The translations under genes and the position numbers were made by a program. A DNA stretch of 16,089 bases, taken from assembly GCA_025358395.1 (NCBI GenBank), contig JANYJT010000067.1, forward strand, positions 1 through 16,089, given 5' to 3'. Within the stretch, counting starts at the first letter, position 1; each line of letters starts with the position of its first letter. The notes beneath the pieces were generated by a model, which worked only from the letters and a program-made list of their open reading frames with translations, made no database searches and was not told the origin of the DNA. The DNA is from Bacteroidia bacterium. Lineage in GTDB: Bacteria; Bacteroidota; Bacteroidia; Bacteroidales; Prolixibacteraceae. Below, in pieces: positions 7,049-12,936 of this stretch.

Positions 7049-8147
7049 ATGATTTTGAAGGAACAACTCAAAGAGCTTGTTGAGCGCCGGGATGCGCTGA
7101 GGAGGTATCTTTGACATCGACGGCAAACTAATCCGTGTAGAAGAAGAGGAATTGAAAACCCAGGATCCGGATTTCTGGAACAATCCCAAAGAAGCAGAGG
7201 CCCACATGCGGTTGGTTCGCACCATCAAACAGTGGACGGATGGTTTCAATACTGTGGACAATCTTGTAGAAGAGTTGCAGGTGATTTTCGAATTCAGCGA
7301 AGCCGGGGAGGCATCTGATACGGAGGTTGAGGCACATTTCGCTGAAGCCCGTACCGCCATTGAGGATTTGGAAACAAGAAACATGCTCAGACGTGAAGAG
7401 GACCGGCTTGGGGCAGTGCTTAAAATAAATGCCGGAGCCGGTGGGACAGAATCAAATGATTGGGCCGATATGCTGATGCGCATGTATCTGCGTTGGGCGG
7501 AAAAGCACAAATATACAGTCAGGGAAGCCAGCTTTCTTCCGGGTGAAGACGTTGGTGTTAAAAGTGTGACCCTGGAAATCGAAGGTGATTTTGCCTATGG
7601 CTATCTCAAAAGTGAGAACGGAGTGCACCGTCTGGTTCGTATCTCCCCATTTAATGCCCAGGGAAAACGCCAAACTTCCTTTACCTCAGTTTTTGTTTCA
7701 CCACTTGTGGATGATACAATTGAAATTGAGGTCAATCCGGGTGATATCTCCTGGGATACTTTCAGGTCGGGTGGAGCCGGAGGTCAAAATGTCAATAAGG
7801 TGGAGACCGGTGTCCGGCTCAAACATGCTCCATCAGGCATTATCATTGAGAATACTGAATCACGATCACAGCTTCAAAATAAGGAGAATGCCATCCGGCT
7901 GCTTAAATCGCAACTGTATGCACTTGAGTTACAGCGTCGACTCGAAGCCCAAACCAAACTCGAGGCAACAAAGATGAAAATTGAGTGGGGCTCACAGATC
8001 CGTTCCTATGTCATGCAACCCTACAAATTGGTAAAGGATAATCGTACGGATTTCGAAACGTCAAATATTCAAGGCGTCATGGATGGAGATATTGATGGTT
8101 TCATTAAAGCCTATTTAATGGAATTTTCGGAGAGTTTGAAGGATTAA
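7049..8147 (+). CDS. prfB: Peptide chain release factor 2, made by +1 programmed frameshift
   Basis: Class I release factor that reads UAA and UGA and triggers peptide release on the ribosome. Translation starts at ATG 7049, reads 21 codons, meets an in-frame TGA at 7112-7114 and shifts +1 so that GAC (7113-7115) is decoded next. The fused product is 365 aa, the same length as E. coli RF2. The stop-codon recognition motif SPF is at 199-201 and the catalytic GGQ at 244-246, within FRSGGAGGQNVNK. The residue matching E. coli position 246 is Ser. The N-terminal stretch RYLDIDGKL spans the shift site and aligns with RF2 proteins, which confirms the frame change. Without the frameshift the gene would be misread as starting at an internal TTG (7152) and lose 34 residues. 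It follows recX by 20 bp and ends at a strong terminator. High RF2 should favour termination at the TGA, so synthesis is self-limiting. Confidence 0.97.
7100..7115 (+). promoter_or_regulatory. prfB +1 programmed frameshift site
   Basis: The sequence reads AGG AGG TAT CTT TGA C: a Shine-Dalgarno-like AGGAGG (7100-7105), 3 nt spacing, the slippery CTT (7109-7111), the weak stop TGA and a following C. This matches the known RF2 autoregulatory site in layout. The E. coli version has AGGGGG; here the element is a perfect complement of the CCUCC anti-SD core. Confidence 0.97.
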
Positions 8148-8197
8148 AAATATTAAACAGAAAACCCGCTATGGCGGGTTTTCTGTTTAATATTTTT
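8146..8197 (+). terminator. Strong hairpin terminator after prfB
   Basis: A perfect 24-bp inverted repeat (8146-8169 with 8174-8197) around a TATG loop. The GC-rich core CCCGC/GCGGG is extended by A/T arms ending in a T-tract. The left arm begins inside the prfB stop codon TAA. Symmetric A and T tracts would let it act on both strands, though no minus-strand gene ends nearby. Confidence 0.9.
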
Positions 8198-8200
8198 CGA

Positions 8201-8208
8201 TAGATTTG
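8201..8208 (+). promoter_or_regulatory. Candidate promoter -7 box for the Gfo/Idh/MocA gene
   Basis: TAGATTTG matches TAnnTTTG. The -33 region would fall inside the right arm of the prfB terminator and shows only a GTTT. Transcription would start near 8215, after the in-frame ATG at 8210, which supports the ATG at 8264 as the start. Confidence 0.4.
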
Positions 8209-8263
8209 CATGAGTTCAATCGATTGCACTGAATTCTCGCCACTAACAATTAATATACGACTT

Positions 8264-9568
8264 ATGGAAAAAAACAACCAGGATTCCCGTAGGGATTTTA
8301 TCAAAAAATCGGCAGCAGCCTCTGCTTTGCTGACCATTCCATCCATCATTCCAGCACATGCTTTTGGAGCCAACGACCGGATCAATGCAGCCGTATTGGG
8401 TGTCAACGGTCGTGGGAAAAATCACATCGAAGGGTTGATGGAACAGCCAAATGTTCAAATCACCACCTTTGTTGACCCCGATCTCAACGTAGCCAATGAG
8501 CGCGCCAAAGAGTTCGAGGCAAAATACGGCAAAAAGGTCAACGTGGTTCAGGATATGCGTAAGGCATTTGAAGACAAGGATTTACACGTTGTTACAGTAG
8601 CCACTCCCAACCATTGGCATACACTTGCCACCATTTGGGCCTGTCAGGCAGGCAAAGATGTCTATGTCGAAAAACCCGGATCCCACAATATTTGGGAAGG
8701 ACGCAAAATGGTTGAAGCTGCACATAAATACAACCGCGTGGTCCAACATGGCGTTCAACTCCGAAGCTCAGTTGCAATTAATGAAGCCATCAAGCTTTTA
8801 CGTGATGGCTATATCGGCAATGTTTACATGGCCCGCGGTCTCGTTTTCAGGAAAAGAGGCGATATTGGCAACAAACCTAATGAGCCGGTACCACAAGGAC
8901 TGGACTATGATATCTGGACCGGCCCCGCACAAAAACGTCCGTTTACCAAAAATATCGTGCATTACAACTGGCACTGGCATTGGGATTATGGTAACGGTGA
9001 TGTTGGTAATCAGGGAATTCACGAAACAGATCTTTGCATGTGGGGCTTAAATGTTGGTTTGCCAACAAAAATTACTGCCATGGGGGGTAAATATCTTTTT
9101 AACGACTGCAAAGAAACTCCTGAATTGTTGTCATCAGTATACAATTATCCTGATGAGAAGAAGATTATACAGTTTGAAGTACGTCCATGGTACACCAATG
9201 CAGAGGATGGTTCCTCGGTAGGGAATATTTTCTACGGCGACAAAGGATACATGGTCATCAAGGGTTATGATACCTACGAAACATTTCTCGGCGACAGGAA
9301 AGAACCCGGAAAAAAGGGGAAAGAAGGTGGCGATCACTTCAAAAATTTCATCGAAGCAGTTAGAGCCCATGATCCAAAGATGGTCAATGCTCCAGTTGAG
9401 AGTGCGCATCTTTCTTCTGCACTTGCGCATCTTGGGAACATCGCTTACCGTACAGGAAGAGTCTTGACTTTTGATCCCAAAACGGAGAAATTTGTCAACG
9501 ATCCGGAAGCAGATAAATACCTGAGCCGAAATTATAGGGCACCGTTTATCGTGCCGGATAAGGTGTAG
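8264..9568 (+). CDS. Tat-exported Gfo/Idh/MocA-family oxidoreductase
   Basis: NAD(P)-dependent oxidoreductase-like enzyme of 434 aa, probably acting on a sugar or sugar derivative outside the cytoplasm. The N-terminus has a twin-arginine signal (SRRDFIKKS, Arg9 and Arg10) followed by a hydrophobic stretch ending at AHA about residue 33. The Rossmann fold follows, with AVLGVNGRG (43-51) binding the cofactor. The family's EKP motif with the catalytic-type lysine is at 136-138 (Lys137). The C-terminal substrate domain has the GNGDVGNQGIHETDLCMWGL stretch (243-262), characteristic of the bacterial-type C-terminal domain common in Bacteroidota and Planctomycetes; His253 and Asp256 are likely active-site residues. 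It is monocistronic: own promoter box, two hairpins after the TAG. Substrate cannot be inferred. It lacks the GH109 pattern, so it is not called a glycosidase. A pre-folded exported cofactor enzyme explains the Tat signal. Confidence 0.9.
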   Translation: MEKNNQDSRRDFIKKSAAASALLTIPSIIPAHAFGANDRINAAVLGVNGRGKNHIEGLMEQPNVQITTFVDPDLNVANERAKEFEAKYGKKVNVVQDMRKAFEDKDLHVVTVATPNHWHTLATIWACQAGKDVYVEKPGSHNIWEGRKMVEAAHKYNRVVQHGVQLRSSVAINEAIKLLRDGYIGNVYMARGLVFRKRGDIGNKPNEPVPQGLDYDIWTGPAQKRPFTKNIVHYNWHWHWDYGNGDVGNQGIHETDLCMWGLNVGLPTKITAMGGKYLFNDCKETPELLSSVYNYPDEKKIIQFEVRPWYTNAEDGSSVGNIFYGDKGYMVIKGYDTYETFLGDRKEPGKKGKEGGDHFKNFIEAVRAHDPKMVNAPVESAHLSSALAHLGNIAYRTGRVLTFDPKTEKFVNDPEADKYLSRNYRAPFIVPDKV

Positions 9569-9576
9569 TTACCGAT

Positions 9577-9610
9577 ACACCTGACAGGTTTTTAGAAACC
9601 TGTCAGGTGT
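9577..9610. repeat. Perfect 15-bp palindromic hairpin (REP-like)
   Basis: ACACCTGACAGGTTT (9577-9591) and its reverse complement (9596-9610) flank a TTAG loop. No T-tract follows, so it is not a classic terminator by itself. I recall CCTGACAGGTTT-type hairpins recurring between genes in Bacteroidota genomes, so this may be one copy of a dispersed repeat; only one copy is in the window. Confidence 0.6.
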
Positions 9611-9617
9611 GAAATGT

Positions 9618-9647
9618 AAAAGGAGTACTTCGGTACTCTTTTTTTTT
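9618..9647 (+). terminator. Intrinsic terminator with UUCG tetraloop
   Basis: Stem AAAAGGAGTAC (9618-9628) with GTACTCTTTTT (9633-9643), one G-U pair, closed by C(TTCG)G and followed by a run of nine T from 9639 to 9647. It ends the Gfo/Idh/MocA transcript. Confidence 0.92.
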
Positions 9648-9650
9648 AAC

Positions 9651-9715
9651 ATAGGTAATTTTAGATAGGGTTTTTAATTCTGTAACCTATTATATGTATG
9701 ATTTTTATATATTTG
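9651..9715 (+). promoter_or_regulatory. Upstream region of the PAS/LuxR gene: promoter box and ATAGGT-type repeats
   Basis: TATATTTG at 9708-9715 fits the -7 consensus TAnnTTTG, with no clear -33 box. Upstream lie ATAGGTAAT (9651-9659) and, inverted, GTAACCTAT (9682-9690). The block TATTATATGTATGATTTT (9688-9705) recurs at 16 of 18 positions upstream of the DUF4954 gene. Together these look like operator elements next to the promoter. Confidence 0.45.
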
Positions 9716-9744
9716 ATGTTAGGTATTCACATTAAATATTCAAG

Positions 9745-10737
9745 ATGGACAATCATATCACCTCCAACCAGAAAGATCGGATTGAAATAGTAGAAAAGCA
9801 GGTTGCCGAGCTTCGCGAACAGAAATTTTTCCTTGAAGCAGAACTGAAATCTCTAAGGGAAGAGAAGGAAAAATATCAAATGATTGCCGATTTTGCTCAG
9901 GATTGGGAATTGTGGATTGATCCGAAAGCCAATTTTGTCTGGATTTCACCTTCCAGTAATGATCTAACCGGCTATACACCGGACGAATTCTTCAAAAATC
10001 CATCTTTGTTCTATGAGCTGATATTCCAGGAAGATGATCAGAAGGTGCGCCACTGCATTCATGACTCTATCAGTTTTATGCAGATTGGCCAATCCGTTGA
10101 ATTCCGGATACTTACCAAAACGAAACAGTTGCGATGGTGTGAGATGAACAGTAAAGCAATCTTCGACAGAAGGGGAGTATACCTGGGGCAGCGCTGTTCA
10201 ATAAGGGATACCACACGTCTCAAGAGTGCATTGGGCCACATCCGGGAGATCACCGATAATCAGATGTGGGAGATGAAAGCCAGGCAAAAGTACAGGGACG
10301 AGATGGCTGGTAAAGACAGGGAATTAGTTAGTTCGCTTATCCTGATCGCCCAAAAAAATGAAATAGTTTCCTATATCCGGAAGAATCTTTCTATTATCAG
10401 GACAACACTGCCTGGTCCGATTCAACAAAAAGTAGCTGTGATGATCGATAAAATAGAGGAACATCAGAGGTTGCAACTTTTTAATTGGGAAGATTTCAAG
10501 GTTCATTTTGAGAAGGTGCATCAGGGATTTTTTGCCAGACTCAAGGAAAAATACCCCAAATTAACGGTCAAAGACCAGCGTATATGTAGTTACTTACACC
10601 TTGGCTTATCGACCAAAGAACTGGCAGGATTGCTTAACATCACCTCCGAAAGTGCTGAGATCGGGAGAATCCGGTTACGGAAAAAACTGGGATTAACGCG
10701 GGATCAAAGCCTGAATACTTTCCTGTCAACCATATAG
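9745..10737 (+). CDS. PAS-domain protein with LuxR-type C-terminal helix-turn-helix
   Basis: Likely cytoplasmic transcription regulator of 330 aa that couples a PAS sensor to a LuxR/GerE-like DNA-binding end. Residues 8-45 form a coiled coil. Residues 46-160 are a PAS domain with its PAC-type end (FVWISPSSNDLTGYTPDEFF, then RWCEM and QRCSIRD). A helical linker covers 160-245. The C-terminal part (about 250-330) has FFARLKEKYPKLTVKDQRIC and LGLSTKELAGLLNITSESAE, the Bacteroidota LuxR-like signature in which STKELA starts the recognition region. There is no kinase or receiver domain, and no membrane segment, so the PAS domain probably senses a small molecule or protein directly. Start ATG 9745 is 30 bp after a TATATTTG box. 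Repeats shared with the next operon's promoter suggest it may regulate itself and DUF4954-glmS; this is inference. No terminator follows. Confidence 0.85.
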   Translation: MDNHITSNQKDRIEIVEKQVAELREQKFFLEAELKSLREEKEKYQMIADFAQDWELWIDPKANFVWISPSSNDLTGYTPDEFFKNPSLFYELIFQEDDQKVRHCIHDSISFMQIGQSVEFRILTKTKQLRWCEMNSKAIFDRRGVYLGQRCSIRDTTRLKSALGHIREITDNQMWEMKARQKYRDEMAGKDRELVSSLILIAQKNEIVSYIRKNLSIIRTTLPGPIQQKVAVMIDKIEEHQRLQLFNWEDFKVHFEKVHQGFFARLKEKYPKLTVKDQRICSYLHLGLSTKELAGLLNITSESAEIGRIRLRKKLGLTRDQSLNTFLSTI

Positions 10738-10811
10738 GACCAGATGGATGAAAATATGTTGTGTGATATGGTATGTATTAAATGATTATATATTAATTAA
10801 ATACGCTATAT

Positions 10812-10857
10812 TGATAGGTTATAAAAATATATGATAGGTTATTATATGCATTATTTT
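10812..10857 (+). promoter_or_regulatory. Two direct TGATAGGTTAT repeats plus block shared with the PAS/LuxR promoter
   Basis: TGATAGGTTAT occurs at 10812-10822 and again at 10832-10842, a 20-bp period that puts both copies on nearly the same face of the helix. TATTATATGCATTATTTT (10840-10857) matches 16 of 18 positions of the block at 9688-9705. Position just upstream of the promoter candidate suggests an activator or repressor site. Confidence 0.5.
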
Positions 10858-10888
10858 GTCAAGCGAAGAATCAAAACTACTTTCTTTG
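10855..10888 (+). promoter_or_regulatory. Candidate promoter for DUF4954-glmS
   Basis: TTTG (10855-10858) is a -33-type element. TTTCTTTG (10881-10888) is one base off TAnnTTTG at 22 nt spacing; the alternative TACTTTCT (10878-10885) has the better 19-nt spacing but a poorer box. Transcription would start near 10893-10896, leaving a short leader before ATG 10913. Confidence 0.4.
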
Positions 10889-10912
10889 TAATCTGACGCT
10901 AAACTTGATAAA

Positions 10913-12931
10913 ATGGAAAAACCTAAATACCGGAAGCTTTCGAATGAGGAGATCGGTCAGCTGATCATTCAGGGATGTTATTGTGAAGATTGGAATCAGA
11001 TTGAAGTGGTCGACAATTTTCTGCCCGATAATGTCAGGTTTACCAAATTTTCAGGAACCAACAAATTGGGTCGGTTTGATGAGGAGATTACCCTGTTTGG
11101 CGGAGTAAGGATGAAAACCGGTATTATCCATTCGCACATTCACAATTGTATCATTGATGACAATGCCTTGATTAGCAGTGTAAAAAGCTATATTGCCAAT
11201 TATTCTATTGGCAAACGTGTGATTATTCACAACCTGAATGAGATGGCCGTAGAGGGGATAACCTCCTTTGGAAATGGAATCAGGGTTAAAGTGATCAATG
11301 AATCGGGTGGTCGCGAAATCCCAATTTATGATCATCTCTCCTCACATGTGGCTTATATACTTGCGCTGTATCGTCACCGCATGAGCGCTGTGAACGAGAT
11401 TGAGCGGTTGATCGCTAACTATGTCAATTTTATTTCGGCTTCTGTGGGAACTATTGGAGATGGGGTTCAGATGATCAATTGCGGAACGATCAGAAATGTA
11501 AAAATTGGCTGTTGCGCCGTTCTGGAAGGGGTTTCGAAGTTGGACAATGGCAGCATCAACAGCACAAGTGCCGATCCTGTCACGATTGGACAGGGCGTTA
11601 TTCTGGAGAATTTCATCGTATGTTCAGGTACCAGGATTACGGATACAACATTGGTATCCAATTGTTTTATCGGGCAGGGATGCATCCTGGACAAACATTA
11701 TTCGGCGGTTGAGTCAGTCTTCTTTGCCAACTGTCAGGGACTACATGGAGAAGCCTGTTCCATTTTTGCCGGCCCTTACACCGTGTCGCACCACAAATCC
11801 TCATTATTGATCGCCGGACTTTTTTCCTTTATGAACGCAGGAAGCGGATCAAACCAGAGTAACCATCTGTATAAACTGGGTCCGATTCATCAGGGTGTCA
11901 TCGAAAGAGGAGCCAAAACCACCAGCGATTCCTATATCTTATGGCCTTCCAGAATTGGCGCTTTTTCTCTTGTTCTTGGCAGGCATTACCGCCATTCTGA
12001 TACGACCGACTTCCCCTTTTCTTACTTGATCGAGGAGAAGGATGAAAGCCGGCTGATTCCCGGGATTAACCTGCAAAGTATCGGGACGATTCGCGACTCC
12101 CAAAAATGGCCCAAGCGCGACAGGCGGAAAGACACCAATCTGCTTGACTCCATCAACTTCAATTTGTTGAGTCCATATACCATTCAGAAAATGATCAACG
12201 GCAGAGCTATCCTGCTTGAGCTGCTTCATGCATCCGGTGAAACGGCCCCGCACTATACCTATAAAGGGATGATCATAAAAAACAGTGCACTTTTGAGGGG
12301 AATCGAACTTTATGAAAAGGCCATTTGGAAATTTTTAGGTAACTCTTTAATATCCAGGGTACAACGTGTGAATGTGACCACTTCTGAAGATATTCGGGAA
12401 GCATTGAAAAAGGATACTCCGCTTGGGAGCAATTCAAAGTGGCTCGATCTGACCGGGATGATTTGTCCGTCGGATGTTGTAGACCAACTTCTTGATTCTA
12501 TTGAGAATAAACGAATTCATTCCCTGGAGGAGGTAAACGCTGCCATCCGGATCATCCATAAGAATTATTACACCTACGAATGGTCTTGGGCTGTGGATGT
12601 ATTTAATCAATTTTACAAAACTCCGGTTTCGGAATTTTTGCCCTCAGATGTCATCGAGGTGACCAAAAAGTGGCTGAAAGCGGTGATGGAAATTGATCTG
12701 ATGCTTTACAACGATGCGAAGAAAGAATTCTCGCTTATCAAACAAACCGGTTTTGGAATCGATGGAGATAAATTAGTCAGACAGCTCGATTTTGACGAGG
12801 TAAGAGGTGAATTTGAGACGCATGCAGAGGTAAGTTCCATCAGAGATCACATGGCAAAAAAGGAGGCTTTGGGGCATGAAGTGATTGCCAAAATGGAAAA
12901 AATAATGCTCCTTCAAACCATCCAAAACTAA
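10913..12931 (+). CDS. DUF4954-family left-handed beta-helix protein
   Basis: Protein of 672 aa recognised as the DUF4954 type found mainly in Bacteroidota; no biochemical role known to me. Residues 60-125 and 175-360 show hexapeptide-type repeats of a left-handed beta-helix (for example TIGDGVQMINCGTI, NVKIGCCAVLEGV, VTIGQGVILENF, FIGQGCIL). This fold is used by acyl- and nucleotidyltransferases such as GlmU. A conserved-looking stretch follows: AGPYTVSHHKSSL (286-298), SGSNQSNHLYKLGPIHQG (311-328) and LVLGRHYRHSDTTDFPFSY (353-371), with several His that could be catalytic. Residues about 400-672 are mainly helical. No signal peptide, so cytoplasmic. It ends 5 bp before glmS, implying co-transcription and probable translational coupling. 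The pairing suggests a role in amino-sugar or sugar-nucleotide metabolism, or in controlling GlmS; this is inference only. Start ATG 10913 follows a promoter candidate. Confidence 0.85.
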   Translation: MEKPKYRKLSNEEIGQLIIQGCYCEDWNQIEVVDNFLPDNVRFTKFSGTNKLGRFDEEITLFGGVRMKTGIIHSHIHNCIIDDNALISSVKSYIANYSIGKRVIIHNLNEMAVEGITSFGNGIRVKVINESGGREIPIYDHLSSHVAYILALYRHRMSAVNEIERLIANYVNFISASVGTIGDGVQMINCGTIRNVKIGCCAVLEGVSKLDNGSINSTSADPVTIGQGVILENFIVCSGTRITDTTLVSNCFIGQGCILDKHYSAVESVFFANCQGLHGEACSIFAGPYTVSHHKSSLLIAGLFSFMNAGSGSNQSNHLYKLGPIHQGVIERGAKTTSDSYILWPSRIGAFSLVLGRHYRHSDTTDFPFSYLIEEKDESRLIPGINLQSIGTIRDSQKWPKRDRRKDTNLLDSINFNLLSPYTIQKMINGRAILLELLHASGETAPHYTYKGMIIKNSALLRGIELYEKAIWKFLGNSLISRVQRVNVTTSEDIREALKKDTPLGSNSKWLDLTGMICPSDVVDQLLDSIENKRIHSLEEVNAAIRIIHKNYYTYEWSWAVDVFNQFYKTPVSEFLPSDVIEVTKKWLKAVMEIDLMLYNDAKKEFSLIKQTGFGIDGDKLVRQLDFDEVRGEFETHAEVSSIRDHMAKKEALGHEVIAKMEKIMLLQTIQN

Positions 12932-12936
12932 TTTTT

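Noticed and set aside
7049..7151. Possible pseudogene: in-frame TGA after 21 codons of prfB
   Set aside because: The AGGAGG-TAT-CTT-TGA-C context is the standard RF2 frameshift site, and the reading after the shift continues the RF2 N-terminus.
8210..8263. ATG at 8210 as start of the oxidoreductase
   Set aside because: It would put 18 residues before the Tat signal and lies two bases after the TAGATTTG box; ATG 8264 gives a standard Tat leader.
8264..9568. GH109-type alpha-N-acetylgalactosaminidase
   Set aside because: The Gfo/Idh/MocA fold is shared, but this protein has the EKP motif and a C-terminal GNGDVGNQG pattern that I do not find in the GH109 sequence I recall.
12932..12936. glmS ribozyme/riboswitch
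   Set aside because: Only 5 bp separate the DUF4954 stop from the glmS start, leaving no room for a leader ribozyme.
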